From: Tolypocladium sp. Sup5 PDA-1
Lineage: Eukaryota > Ascomycota > Sordariomycetes > Hypocreales > Ophiocordycipitaceae
Length of the DNA stretch: 64,000 nt
Direction: 5' to 3'
Assembly: GCA_000750105.3 (NCBI GenBank)
Contig: JPHH03000038.1
Coordinates: 124,001 to 188,000, forward strand
The notes beneath the pieces were generated by a model. The model made no database searches. It had not been told where the DNA came from and saw only the letters and a list, made by a program, of their open reading frames with translations. The translations under genes and the position numbers were made by a program. Below are positions 1 to 10,936 of this stretch, one piece after another (position 1 is the stretch's first letter; every line of letters starts with the position of its first letter).

Positions 1-764
1 GAACCCAGGTTGAGCTCTGGGGTGGACGATGTTCCGTCGAGAACAGTCATCAGGGAGAGATAGTCTCACCGTCTGGCATATGCATGAGGATGCGGAGTAC
101 ACAGTCAGCTCACCGTGTAACGAACTTCGTCTGCCTTGCGAGATTAGTACTTCACTTTGCGTCTCCATCCCGGGATGTGCCTAAGACACTCAGGATGGTA
201 ACGTAGAATCGAACGCGCTCGAGCTAGACAGTGTGCAAGCCAATCTCACGTCACATGCCGTATCCCGGCTGTTTGCAGGAACCATACGTGACTCCAAGGT
301 CCCTAGCGTCTACACGCGTGTGCCCGTTTGTCCATCTGCCCGTGAAGTATAAATACATCCCTTCTCTCCTCTATACAGAGTGCCCAACGCACCTACACTC
401 CAGATCTCAAGCTACTTTCATAGAAGCATTGCGGGTCACTTATCGAAACACTACTGTTAGGGCTTAGTAGAGACCGCAGCAGCTATGGGACCTGAATGGG
501 CAACCAGCGGCCATATTCTAGAGTATGCCTTGCCCTACTCATTTATGTCATTGCTCACAAGCTAGTGCGAGGTTCTAGATGCTGTAAATGATCTGCCAGG
601 TTGGCAACAAGTGTGTATATGTGATCACGTGCTAGGAAACACAGACACTGTACGCTGTTTCACACAATTTTCGAAGTGCAGATCAACTAGAACGCCCCAA
701 CCAATATTCAGAGATAAAAGGTGGCAATCCAACGTATATCTCAGCTACTCCCCTCAGCAGGGTA
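1..764. other. No supported gene
   Basis: I see only short open frames without recognisable motifs here. The right edge abuts the stop codon of the PLAC8 gene read on the minus strand. A terminator or 3' UTR for that gene must lie here but no distinctive signal stands out. Confidence 0.4.
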
Positions 765-1304
765 TCATCTCCGGGGTATGTTTGGAGTCATCATAACCCC
801 GGTTTCCTGAGGCTGATGCACTACAATACCATCGGCGGAGGCGGTCCTTTCCATGACCTCTTTGTTCTGTTGAATGATAGCGCAGCAGAGACACCAGAAG
901 CTTGTGCAACAGTCACCGCAAACGTCTCCTTCAATGCGGTAATTTTGACGAATATGAACCCTCTTAAAAGTGTTGTATCTAGCCGAGCGATGGATTAGCG
1001 CCTTCTACTTAGCCTGATAGGAGAAGATTGGCTCACGCCCAGCCGCAGCAAGTAAGATAATGGACGCCGCAAAACACCATGCATTCACTGCTGAAAAAAG
1101 TCGCTTCTTTTCCACTTGGATTCATTTGATTGCTAGTTCTGCCGTGTACTGATGTATTAGATGCGTCAGCAAGTCGATATTTCATGCTGAATGGGATGCT
1201 TGGGAGTTTAGAAGCATACGGACGCAAGGACAGCAACAGCCAAGGAGGCATAACTGCCAGGGCCAGCAATCAAAGAGATTTATGCTCCACTTCTTTGATA
1301 CCAT
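765..1304 (-). CDS. PLAC8-family cysteine-rich protein, copy A (three exons)
   Basis: PLAC8 proteins are small cysteine-rich, usually membrane-associated proteins linked to cadmium resistance or cell-size control; the role here is unknown. I read exons 1304-1220, 1148-1037 and 978-765. Introns of 71 and 58 nt begin GTATGC and GTGAGC and end ATCAG and GCTAG. The joined frame is open for 136 residues. Exon 1 holds the W-x4-L-x2-C start followed by GCCCPC; exon 3 holds GDCCTSFWCLCCAIIQQNKEV, the second cysteine block with its conserved Q-x-x-K-E-V tail. Seen directly: frame, splice sites and motifs. Known: both cysteine blocks define PLAC8. A paralog with the same exon phases and length lies at 57442-57978. 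An upstream minus-strand ATG near 1545 could belong to an extra 5' exon. Alternative: an unexpressed duplicate, although no lesion is visible. Confidence 0.8.
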
Positions 1305-2613
1305 GGCTACTTCGGGTATGCTTCTAGTGGCTTGGCTAGGCGAAAGAGGATAGAACTTGCAATGAGCAGATACGAAGAATTCTGTGACAACACAAGCTAT
1401 GTACTGTATTTAATAAATCGCATGTGACGTACGGAACATAAATAGAGCCTTTTACATCCACACTCAGTGCTTCGGGAGGCTTGCAACAAGAGTGAGTCTT
1501 CGTTGTAGTGGCAGCGGGTTCTGGCGGTGGTAACGCCTCGCTCATTGGGTCTGAGCGCGATTGGGCGGCTTAGATTATTGGATCGACTAGATACATCGTG
1601 ACGACATTTGGCATGCCAGTTCTACTGATTCCTGTACTCGAGTTCCTGCCGTAACCTGATAGGGCTTGTTCACGTCGCTCAGACAAAGCTCACTGGACTC
1701 CATTTAGCCTGATTTGCTTATACATGCCACTTCCTCTCTTCGCGTTCACCCATGGTTTTGAGCATAAAATCCAATTTCATCTCTCAATTACAAGAGCCCC
1801 AGTGAACAAAAGAACTACAGTAAATGAACGGCGTGCGTGATTATGAATTATTGTGGTTGCTTCTTCTTGCTCGAGGCGGAAATGGTATTTTTCCTTTTTA
1901 AGGGCCCATTCAATTGCTATGCACTAGCCGGATACCATGCCTCTACGAATAATCCCTGAAGAAAATGTAGTCTGTAGCACGGTAAATCTAGAGAGAGTTG
2001 CTGTCATTATTCACGCTACTCCGTGTGTTGGGGGAGATATTGGTGCAAAAGGCTTTACGAATTCTTTGCAATGATCAATCATGCCGTTTGAGCCTCTGCT
2101 TAGAGAATGGAGCCGTACTTGCATCTGAAACCCTTAAACTATATTTTCTACCATAGGCAACATACAACTATGATGTTTTTGACACGGTTCCCGAAGTCTT
2201 TGACAACCGTTAGAGCCCTTCAGTGCTCTGGAAGACTTGGATTAAAACTATGTCTTCGGGCCGGCTTTGAAGAGTCCAGGGGCACTTGAGGAGGTGCAGA
2301 AAGCCAAAATCCTTGCCTGGGCTTGTTGCGGACATCCTTCGTCTTTGCATGGCACGAGGTGCATTGGCTTAAGTGCATTCTGGCTGAGCGAACAAAACCC
2401 AGTGTGCCCCATGCGTTCAAGGGCAAAACAATGTATTTGCGGAGTTGAGGGTTCTCAGAGGCATTATTAGGACTAATAAATCACTTCTGGTACGTAATCC
2501 TGCTACTAATTAAAGCATCGTCTTGTCGCACAGAAATTTTGGCCTTCGCCGCGAACACCGATATGGCCCAACTACCGCCCTCACCCAAACTCCTCTGGAG
2601 CGGGGTCGTGCCC
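1305..2613. other. Intergenic between PLAC8 and HP1-like genes
   Basis: No gene is supported. The 1330-1560 part resembles, base for base in patches, the region upstream of the second PLAC8 gene (58000-58260), so the duplication reaches into the promoter side. A minus-strand frame from 1545 could be a 5' exon of the PLAC8 gene. Confidence 0.4.
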
Positions 2614-3438
2614 CTACTCCCGGCGGATCTTAACGTATGGATGATAAAAATGCAGCATCTGCTCTCATCAGCAAGTCTGCACTATGCGGGTTGTCGTAGC
2701 TATTCTTACCTTTCGTGGACACTTCTCGTATATATCAGCCCAGGGATGCTTCATCTTTCGTCCGTTCTGCCAAGTAACATACACTACCAGCTCACCGCTG
2801 CCATCCAGGTCACAACAATCAATGGACTCGATGCCGTCCTCCCATGATCCCGCAGGAGGCGTCCATTTTTTGGTGGCAACTTGAGAAGTGGAATGTTCGG
2901 GGCCGGCGTTGAGCTTTCGCGATCGTTTATTCATTGGGGGAGCTTCGCCAGGTGAGCTACAACGCTTTTTACCGCGTAGACCTTGTGAAGGTTTGATCAG
3001 GGAGGAGCGAGTGCCGATGGTTTGAAAATATTCTTTCAGAAGTTCGGGAACATCCTGTCTGAACGTGGCGAACTATTAGAGAACGAAACCTCTAAGACCT
3101 CGTACTGCAGGGCATTATAATCACTTTAAGCTGCTCTCGGGCTCCCAAGTCCTGTCAGAATCTTTCTCCCAACCTTTCCATTTGATAAGAAACTTTAAGG
3201 AACCCTTCGGCAAGTTAGCAAGCGCCATAATGAGGCATCAATGGTTTTCGCCCACGTCTTCCTCAATACTATGATCCTCGATGCTTTCCACGACGGACCT
3301 GGGAATCGTAAGATTTCTGAGCATCTGTCAAGTTCGACTGACATACCAGTCATCTTCATTACTGATAAATACCGGCTTATGTCTGGAAACAGTCGGCCGG
3401 GTCTTTGCTACTCTGCGACTTGACCGCCTGGCCACCAT
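2614..3438 (-). CDS. Heterochromatin protein 1-like protein (chromodomain + chromoshadow, five exons)
   Basis: HP1 proteins read H3K9 methylation through the chromodomain and dimerise through the chromoshadow domain to hold heterochromatin. I read exons 3438-3347, 3298-3256, 3204-3125, 3058-2710 and 2658-2614. All introns are 48-66 nt with GT-AG ends, and one contains a perfect GCTAAC branch. The joined frame encodes 202 residues. The start sits in a strong GCCACCATGG context. Chromodomain at about 31-85 includes KWKGWEKDSDRTWEPE. Chromoshadow at about 135-198 includes WTPPAGSWEDGIESID, YVTWQNGRKMKH and, across the last intron, KCPRKMLHFY. Length is short for fungal HP1 (often above 230). The first aromatic-cage position, usually Tyr in E-Y-V-V-E, reads Ser here with a Trp just before it; the other two cage aromatics are Trp. 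Function is inferred; a paralog of a core HP1 elsewhere is likely but untested. Confidence 0.85.
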
Positions 3439-4100
3439 GGTGGCTATAAACAGAGGAGAAACCCGAAGGAAGGCTAGTCGTGCTGATGGCACGACCTTGC
3501 TAACGAAGTCAATATTTCACGGCTACAAAGGTATACCGTATTTCGCGTCCTTGCAACGAGGAATGTACGTACTCATTCTTGCGAGGTTCCTCGCATAATG
3601 AGTGTTTCTGTCACTTGGCAAGAGTACGTACGCGGCATAAGCAATAAGCCGAGGTTGGCGATGGCGGTGGCAGAGCCATGCGAGCATGGGAGGGCGCGAT
3701 ATTGGGAACCCGACGTGAAGGAATAGAGCAGGATATGGCGGGGATATTGGAAATGTGTTGATTGCAAGAACTTTAGATTGACAAGGCAGCCGGTTTTGGC
3801 CGATAATGAAGAGTCGACAGATAGCACGGGGAGGTAAGCCGAAGTAGGCGGGTATTACGTGGCCGATCGCAACCAACTCCCTCAACCTCCGTGCAGTAGT
3901 TCGAGCGAGTACTACTGTACGGTATTGCTTGATCCTCCTTTTGTTTCTAGGTTCTTGTCGGGCGGGTGAGTCTTTCTCTACCATACGCCAACAGCCAACG
4001 GAGGATGGAGAGGATTAAGCAATTCAATCAACAATTCTAGCCTCATTATTGTTCTACATTGACCCCATCGTAGTTCAAAATACGCACCGCGTATGGAACG

Positions 4101-4742
4101 ATGGAAGCCGCGTCAACCGCGCCCGATGTTGCGCATAGCCCCCCGAGGCAATTTAGATTCAACAGGAAAAATTTTGACGACCACTACGATATACAATCTA
4201 CTGACGGGGAACACCTCTTTTACGTTGGCATGCGACTGTCTGGGCTTAGCCTGCACGATGGACCGGATAGCAAGTCGCCCATCGTTGCCGAGTCGCACAT
4301 GCCGACTTTCTCTCACGAAGTCATGATCGGCCTAGGCGACCCGCACCAGCCTCTACTCATGCGCTGGGAGGAAATGACAAAGATGGGCTTCAAAAGCTCA
4401 GGGTGTTCTTGGGCCATGACGCTCTCCGGGGGGGCGAAGCCCGGGGCAAGGATCAAGCTTTTGTGGGAACGCACGAGGTCTGTCGCCGTGGATGGTTACG
4501 TCGTCCCATTAATGAGTTCGCGGAACTACGAGCTTCAAGACGCGAAGACTTCAGAGCGCCTTGCTATTTTCACTAGCAAGAGAAGCTACCGAACCTGCGG
4601 GATTTTGCAGATCAACAAGTTTTATGGGAGAGAATTCGATTTGATGTTACTGATGACATCCCTGACGATTTATGAGGCAGCGAGGGTAAAAGATCACTGG
4701 ACAAGATACCGCAGCGTGGAAGGGCAGTCACACACCAAATAG
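4101..4742 (+). CDS. Tubby C-terminal/LURP-one-like protein
   Basis: Uninterrupted 213-residue frame. The pattern of an aromatic-rich opening (FRFNRKNFDDHYDI), F-Y-V-G-M-R-L, a run of polar strands and a final I-Y-E-A-A-R resembles fungal proteins with the LURP-one/tubby-like barrel fold, mostly of unknown function. No signal peptide or membrane segment is visible, so it is probably soluble. An ATG at 4093 lies in another frame; the ATG at 4101 opens this protein and is the best start. The family call is from memory of the pattern and is moderate; that it is a real coding gene is more certain from its length and composition. Confidence 0.6.
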   Translation: MEAASTAPDVAHSPPRQFRFNRKNFDDHYDIQSTDGEHLFYVGMRLSGLSLHDGPDSKSPIVAESHMPTFSHEVMIGLGDPHQPLLMRWEEMTKMGFKSSGCSWAMTLSGGAKPGARIKLLWERTRSVAVDGYVVPLMSSRNYELQDAKTSERLAIFTSKRSYRTCGILQINKFYGREFDLMLLMTSLTIYEAARVKDHWTRYRSVEGQSHTK

Positions 4743-5199
4743 TATGGAATCAGCTAAACCGCGATGGATTGTCAAACTATCTTCCCCTTCCGGCCCCTTC
4801 TCGAAGAAGCGGGATGTTCAATGACACATGGCCGTTCCGGTGCATGACGTCTATACATTGACGATAGTCAACACATTGAGAAATAGGGCTAGCAGATGCC
4901 TGACGGAAACGATGAGTCATTTTCCAGCTCACATTACACACCTCAAAGGAACGGAGCTTTCGTCTTATTCTTCTGTGGATTCTAAGCGACAAGGGCTTGT
5001 TTGCGAGATGGCTCTGACGGTAGCAAACTCTCGCACAGTATTCTCTGGTTCAGCAGTCGTCGCCGCCCCGACACATTGGAAGCGTTCGCTCTGTTAAGTA
5101 GCTGTCAATACATACATAGAAGGAAAAAACAAAGACGGCCCCGTTTCCACCAGCTTGCAAGCATGTGCGTTGGATACCAAATGCGGAACGTCGCAAGTT

Positions 5200-5720
5200 A
5201 ACGTTGCCGGCTCCTGAGTGTGACCAAGTCCTAGTCCAACCACGGCTTCGGGCCGTGCTGCTCAACATATGCCTTGTACCCCTGCGGCCAGTCTTTTATG
5301 GCCTTCGCAGCCGGTTCGGGTGTTCTGTCGTCTGGGCAGGGGGAATAGCCGACCCATTGTATGATCAGGCAAAGCTCTTTGGCCAATACGTAGGGCAGAA
5401 CTTTCAGGTATCCAGTTTAGCTCTCTGCTTTTTATTTCCCGCCGGGGAGTAAAGGTCGGAACCGCGTGGCGCCGGCATCGGATTCGCTTTCTGGTAGTCG
5501 TTGTAGACGGCCAACCACTCATTCTTCAGTCATCCATTTTGCTTGAGACAAAGGATATCCGACGCTTTGCACAAGAAACCGGAATCGACCTTGCTTGCGA
5601 CGGTCATGGCCCACTATCAGAAATGCGTCAGGGGCGCAATCTTTATCGCCCTCCGTTGGGCGCTTCCACAGGTCTTTGCCCTCCCATTTCTTTGATGTCG
5701 CTTTGAACCTTCCCTTCCCA
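5200..5720 (-). pseudogene. Possible remnant of an unknown gene
   Basis: Read on the minus strand, two neighbouring frames give plausible protein: one with CAPDAFLIVGHDRRKQGRF and FLVQSVGYPLSQAKWM (about 5690-5525), the next with EWLAVYNDYQKANPMPAPRG (about 5520-5440). The joint needs a frame change and several stops follow. It may be a decayed gene or an unresolved spliced one. I do not recognise the family. Confidence 0.25.
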
Positions 5721-5938
5721 TTCGACGTTCGCCCTCCTATCTGGAGTAAACTCTTTCAACTACTCTGTCCAAAAGATGGAGGCGAACCAACACCAGGGCA
5801 GCCTTTCCGAATTTGTGGATTGCGGGACGCTACTAGTCTCGACATGACAGATCCTGAGAAATTAGCGCACCAGGTCGCGGGGGTGACTAGGGGGTAGTTA
5901 CGGGGAGTCGGAACAGCTCGAAATGCCGCTGGATACAC

Positions 5939-7610
5939 TAGCGACAGATGCCAAGGACCGGGAATTTGTGGACAACATTCTGGACGGGGTCAGGAAGACA
6001 ATTTGTGGTAGCCCTTTATGGCCGCCGCAAAACAGTACCTGAATAATTAAATCATTAAAGTACTCGTATCATCAAACTTGCACGGAGAGCGGGAGACTTG
6101 TCGGTGCCTCCACATGGTGGTGACACCGCAATCGAAACTCATGGGGCATCAAACTAGCCTTAGGAGTGAACGCTGACACGCCAATACACTAAACATCTTG
6201 AGAACCTACGTCAATTCGCGGATGATGTGACGACCTATACTGCGGGATGAACTCAAAAGAAGACAGACAACGTCAGACCTCAACATCACGCAAACAGGGG
6301 GAATATATCATGGCGGTGGAGTTGCGAACTTTTATGCTGTCTGTACAAGCTGGCGTGGGGCGGCGCATCGGCCCAGAGCAGGGACAATCATGGTAAGCAC
6401 TTATATGCAAACCTAGCCGCCCTCCATCCCGCCATACCCTCGCACCCGGCGACGAGCCATGAAAGCTCCCATCGTCATTGAGGATCTCATCTCACGCGTT
6501 GCTACATCCCAAGCCTCATCATACACGCCGAAGGCATGAGCAGATCGTCCTCGATGTAGGCGATATAACTTCCGCTTGGCGACCGGGGAGCTGTGCTTCC
6601 AGGCGCTGCTCTACCTGTAGGCGAGGGTTCCTCTCTTCAAGAAATTTGGGGTCTCCGTCTTCACGCTTCGGCCAACGGCTGGGCATATGGTTAGGGTGGT
6701 GCAGCTTTATCTCAAGGGTGATTAGTGACATGCCTCAAGACGTAGCAGTTCGAGATGGAATGTTTCAGCTCTTGATCCTGCGTGGTGTCGACTTTACGAG
6801 GTCTGCCTCGGCGAAATGTCGTGTGTTGCATCTTTGAAGTCGACTCTAGTTGACCTCGATGTATTTCGTTGGGTTGTGAAATGGCACGCTCGATATGGAG
6901 GCCAGGCATGCTTCGGACGCTGAGGGTGCAAATGGAAGAGGGACACCAAGGCCCCGGAAAAGCAGTTAGCGACGGATAAAAAGCCCTTAGTGTATGCCTC
7001 ATGTCTTCGCGCCTCCTTGTTTTTCTGCGGAAGCTCATACCCGACGTGGACAGCTGCCGTGGTCCAGCTGGCCGCGTATCCAGAAGAGCGGACCCTGGCC
7101 TTGTACTGTATCTCAGTGCGATAGGACGCAGAACAGTACAATGGCTCCAGACGTACATACCATCATGTCTTTTGGAGTTTGGCAAGGATCTGGCATAGCC
7201 GATACAAGATCAAGCATCTATCCCGGTAGTTCACCCCACGTCGATGGGGTGTGAAGAGATGATGTGAGCAGCGTTTTGAGCCATGTCTGACGCAGCGTTG
7301 TGTGTATTGGTCTTCCAAGCCAGTTACTCTGTAACAGAGGCCGGTGCTATGGAGTAGTGACCGTCTGCGGCATATCGCTTAGTGTGGCCATAATCCCATA
7401 ATCGGACGTACGTGGCCGAAACTCGCCTCGTGACAACCAGCTGACACGCAAATATTAGCTTTTGGTACCGGTTTTCGGGGCGATACATCGGCTACTACAG
7501 TGCAGTACAACACCGTACCAAGGTATCTAGTCGTTTCATTTAAAGACATGCCATCTACTGTCCCGTATTGCAATCTGAAGCCGGACTGATCCCTTCTCCC
7601 AACAGCCAGG
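5939..7610. other. No supported gene
   Basis: Open frames on both strands overlap each other without domain signals. A basic patch with RRGRPRK on the minus strand near 6800 resembles an AT-hook but lies in no convincing gene. Confidence 0.35.
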
Positions 7611-8576
7611 ATGAGAAACCTTTGGAGCTCTCTTCTGATGGTTCACGCACTTTTTGGCTGCGCCCTGTCGGCTGATGTAGCACTGTGGGTTCCTGAGCTA
7701 GGCGATGAAGTGGGACAGCTTGGACCCGTGCTTGCGGGCGCCTTTACATCTTACAATCGGGATGTGACTGACATTAACCATATCTATGCCTCCCGGACGT
7801 ATACGGTACCGTATACGACCGTATGTAGCCCATTCGAATGGGCCACTAGGGCTGGTCAAGTATTTCTTACCAAAATCCAAGGAGAGCCGGGCGAGCCAAT
7901 TGGGACCGCTACACCAGTTCCATACGCACCCTCTCTGCCCAGTGCGCAATCGACAGCAGCAAGCACTGACGCAGCAGCGCTTTCAACGAGAGAGTCCCAG
8001 AGTGGGACTAATATTTTCACCGATCCGTCCTCCACGGCACCTCAAGAACGTTCTTCAAATAACTATGCGTCATCCACTACTCTTGCCACAGTTGCAGCCG
8101 CCACGGTGACCTGTGCAACACTGTCAGGTCTGCCAGCGACACGATCAAAGCCTACATCACCCACTTCGTCAATGCCGGTTCTTCCAGTGCAGACCTGTCA
8201 CCAAGAGACTGGAAAGAAAGCGAACGAAACCTCCCTTGCACTGTACGCTCTGCATTTTTGCACCCTTGCTTACGGGGTACGTTTGTCAAACATGCCATAT
8301 GAGAGGAGCAAAGTGGGATGCATCCGTGACGACAGGGAGAACCTTGGGTACTCTTTCAATATAACTAACAACGGGGTTTGCCCTAACGAACTCATGTCGG
8401 TGCCCTGTATTCCCGGAGTTGAGGCTTATTCAGAGGACATAACGGTGCAAGATGAGTTTATCAATGTATGTCGGCTTATTATGCTCGGGGCTTGGAAGGC
8501 ATGTGAGGACAAAAATGGGGGCGCAGGCGGTGTTGTTCGTGCTGACTGCGTGGACTACGGCTTTAGCTTGGTTTAG
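7611..8576 (+). CDS. Secreted Ser/Thr-rich protein with a chitinase-type C-terminal domain
   Basis: Continuous 321-residue frame. The N-terminus MRNLWSSLLMVHALFGCALS is a typical signal peptide with cleavage near residue 20. Residues of about 95-210 are rich in Ser, Thr, Ala and Pro, a probable O-glycosylated linker. The last 130 residues hold paired cysteines and end in NGGAGGVVRADCVDYGF. This GGxGGxxxxxCxxYxF tail recalls the extreme C-terminus of large fungal GH18 killer-toxin-like chitinases, where it follows the catalytic domain. No GH18 catalytic motif is present. The product is therefore probably extracellular or cell-wall bound and could be an effector or a wall protein. The domain link is from memory of the motif. 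Confidence 0.65.
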   Translation: MRNLWSSLLMVHALFGCALSADVALWVPELGDEVGQLGPVLAGAFTSYNRDVTDINHIYASRTYTVPYTTVCSPFEWATRAGQVFLTKIQGEPGEPIGTATPVPYAPSLPSAQSTAASTDAAALSTRESQSGTNIFTDPSSTAPQERSSNNYASSTTLATVAAATVTCATLSGLPATRSKPTSPTSSMPVLPVQTCHQETGKKANETSLALYALHFCTLAYGVRLSNMPYERSKVGCIRDDRENLGYSFNITNNGVCPNELMSVPCIPGVEAYSEDITVQDEFINVCRLIMLGAWKACEDKNGGAGGVVRADCVDYGFSLV

Positions 8577-8588
8577 GGTAGGGTCTGA

Positions 8589-8870
8589 TGGGCCGCTTGC
8601 CAAGGTCATAAAGCTATTGTCAAGCTGCTTCTAGGTACCGGCAATATCAATGTCAATGATAGAGACGCTGAGTATAGCCGGACGCCGCTCTGGTAGACCG
8701 CCGGCAGAGGCGATGTGCTGATGCTCAAGCTGCTCCTCGATAGAGGAACCGCTGCCCAAGTGGCAAGAGAAGGACAGCAGCCAGGATCATATGTTGTTAA
8801 TGCTGGCTGGCAAGAAGAGATATCCCGGCTGTATGGCAACCTTCAAGGGAATCTACTACAGTCCGTCGCC
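8589..8870 (+). pseudogene. Ankyrin-repeat remnant
   Basis: Directly after the secreted protein, the plus strand reads WAACQGHKAIVKLLLGTG, then VNDRDAEYSRTPLW, a TAG stop, and GRGDVLMLKLLLDRG. These are the G-H-x-x-I-V-K-L-L-L and T-P-L-W pieces of two ankyrin repeats. No start codon or upstream repeats remain, and the stop lies where a small residue is expected. Fungal NLR-like proteins often end in such repeats, and hydrolase debris of the same class follows at 9017. Confidence 0.6.
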
Positions 8871-9016
8871 GCAGCTATGTGAGGGTCCTTAGATTTGTTG
8901 ATGTCCCCGGAGGGTATTAAATCCTGCCCCCGTCTCCTACGCCTACCCAGATACCCAAAGGCCAGACATCCCCTCACAATTGACGCAAGGCACGGATATG
9001 AACATTATATTTGCAA

Positions 9017-9740
9017 ATGACCAAACTTCAGCGATCAAGAAATACAGTTATTAGTGCGTTAGGACATACAGTGGGGCGTTCGGGTACACGGCCCGTTAAG
9101 GACAACGAAGCCTCTTCCGAAAGGACTTCCACAACATTGCCATTACAACGACCAGCATCAAAAAGAAAGGCACTCCCTTCTGGAGTGAAGCTGCTCCACA
9201 GCGGTGAGGATAGTGCAGTCGAGTAAGTTGCCCACTTGGCCGTCTAATGCGTCGCCCCTATTGACTCATGCGATACGGACATTCGCGAACAGGCATACAC
9301 TAGCTAACCATTCCTCAATTCAGCATCGCTTTTCTACACAGCCTCACCAGCAATCGCGAGGAAACATGGAAAACAAGGAACCTTAGCGCGCCGTGACCTC
9401 AAGCGCTATTACCGTCACAAGTCCCCGCCACCCGAACAATCACTTTTGGATACGACGCCCACGTTACTGACTGGCGGGGCATGGTGTCGAAGAATAGGAT
9501 CGGGAACCATTGGATGAACCTGCTAGCCGCTATTGCGACTTACAGAGAAAATGAAGACGCTGTGAGCCTCTTATATCGGTAGTCTATAGAATTGAGTCCC
9601 ATGTAATCAGAACGACCGACCCATCGTATTTGTATGCCATAGCTTAGGAGGTCTTGTCTGCGAGGATGTGAGTCACCTAACATATGATGCTCCATTTTAT
9701 TAACACCACGAAGGCACCGCACACAGCATGAGGAGGAAAG
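9017..9740 (+). pseudogene. SERAC1-like alpha/beta hydrolase, broken (NLR N-terminal type)
   Basis: Three exons can be joined: 9017-9222, 9324-9561 and 9611-9667. Donors are GTAAGT, GTGAGC and, after exon 3, GTGAGT; the first intron has GCTAAC followed by TTCAG. The product reads VDIAFLHSLTSNREETWKTR, TITFGYDAHVTDWRGMVS, IGNHWMNLLAAIATYRENED and RPIVFVCHSLGGLVCED. That is the SERAC1-type hydrolase common at the N-terminus of fungal NACHT proteins, with the nucleophile Ser in CHSLGG. One TGA at 9394-9396 replaces an expected Trp. After 9668 the frame decays and no NACHT domain follows. Seen: motifs and stop; inferred: TGG to TGA mutation and loss of the 3' part. Confidence 0.7.
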
Positions 9741-9892
9741 TGGCCCACAGCCTGAACACTCAGCGCATGCTTAAGCAGGGCGAACACTTCTGCACGCTCC
9801 CAAAGCTGATATCAGAGCCGCAGCAACCTCTCAGTACATATTTTGTCGGAAGAAGATGAACAGTAATTATACACCCATTGAAATGAATCGAA

Positions 9893-10936
9893 TCACCGAC
9901 TGGTTTTTCTGCGGCTGTCGTATCTCCAAGATCCGCGAAATTTATGTAGTACGAACGCTCCGTTCGGAATTGTTCCATCGTTCGTGCTATTCGAGTGCGA
10001 TTGTCCCATACCAAATGCATCAATTGGTAAAATGAGTACATCGCCCACAAGTTTAGGCTCCGTCAGACCACTAAGATTCTTCAGCGACGACAATTCCGGT
10101 GCGTATGTCTGGAGTTGCTTGAACACCACGTCAGTCCAGGCAGATGGACCCGTCAGTTGCACGACGTCCGACGAACTGAAGATCTGTTCAGATAACGTCT
10201 TGTTTTGTGATGTAGTATGTGCCTTTATTGCTGAGACAGCCTGCTCTAACATATAGCTGAAGATTGGGTGTCCAGGAGCTGCGGCGATGGTCCACTGGCA
10301 GAACTGCAAGTCGGAATGAACTTCAGCCCAGTTGGACCCATCCAAACGATCGAACTCAACACCAATGATGACACGAGTATGATTCCTGTATGTCTCAGGC
10401 ACCCAAGCGTCAATAGGCTTTAGTGCTTCGGTGTCAATATCAGAGTAAATGCCCCCTTCGATGGACAGTACCAGATACCTAAGAAGGTCTGATCTCATGC
10501 CCCTATTTCGAAGTTCTCGCATCGTCTTCAGCATCACAGAATCTTTAGCAACGTATCGTCGGGCGAATTCTTCGGCACCTCGGTTTCCAAGTAGATGATA
10601 TTCGTAGTCAGGGTTCTGCGCAATCCAGGAAGTGACGTCGGAAAGTTCTTCAGGATGAACTTCGAAGCTGTTCTGCCATATTTTCCGAGGAATTAATTCA
10701 AAGGCGCGAACGTCTTTTCTGTGGTTGATCTGATAATGCATGTTATGCACTATGATATGCCATGCAGTGATGAGAAGCGCTAGTATCAGGATTCGATACT
10801 TCCGATTTGAGCGTCGTAGAATACCAACGATCGGAGTGAGTGATTTGGATAGAGGGTGCAACCCGCATGCTTGCTCCGCAGTCATTTCTTTGGTGTTAGC
10901 TAGGCAGAGTGGCCTTCCATGATAAGCGTATAACAT
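9893..10936 (-). CDS. OCH1-type glycosyltransferase (GT32)
   Basis: Intact 347-residue single-exon frame. The family transfers mannose or related sugars in the Golgi. A single hydrophobic segment at about 48-66 makes it a type II membrane protein. The luminal part carries IPRKIWQNSF (82-91), RSDLLRYLVL (148-157) and the DxD motif in GGIYSDIDTEALKP (D166 and D168), which binds the nucleotide-sugar metal. The C-terminus ends in FVLHKFRGSWRYD, matching the family's usual H-x-F-x-G-S-W end. All expected catalytic features are present, so it may be functional. Its acceptor cannot be told from sequence. Neighbours are relics, so it may be a dispensable paralog of core OCH1-like enzymes. Confidence 0.85.
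   Translation of the reverse strand: MLYAYHGRPLCLANTKEMTAEQACGLHPLSKSLTPIVGILRRSNRKYRILILALLITAWHIIVHNMHYQINHRKDVRAFELIPRKIWQNSFEVHPEELSDVTSWIAQNPDYEYHLLGNRGAEEFARRYVAKDSVMLKTMRELRNRGMRSDLLRYLVLSIEGGIYSDIDTEALKPIDAWVPETYRNHTRVIIGVEFDRLDGSNWAEVHSDLQFCQWTIAAAPGHPIFSYMLEQAVSAIKAHTTSQNKTLSEQIFSSSDVVQLTGPSAWTDVVFKQLQTYAPELSSLKNLSGLTEPKLVGDVLILPIDAFGMGQSHSNSTNDGTIPNGAFVLHKFRGSWRYDSRRKTSR

Noticed and set aside
3523..3984. 153-codon minus-strand frame upstream of HP1
   Set aside because: Basic, low-information composition; several overlapping frames of similar length; no domain.
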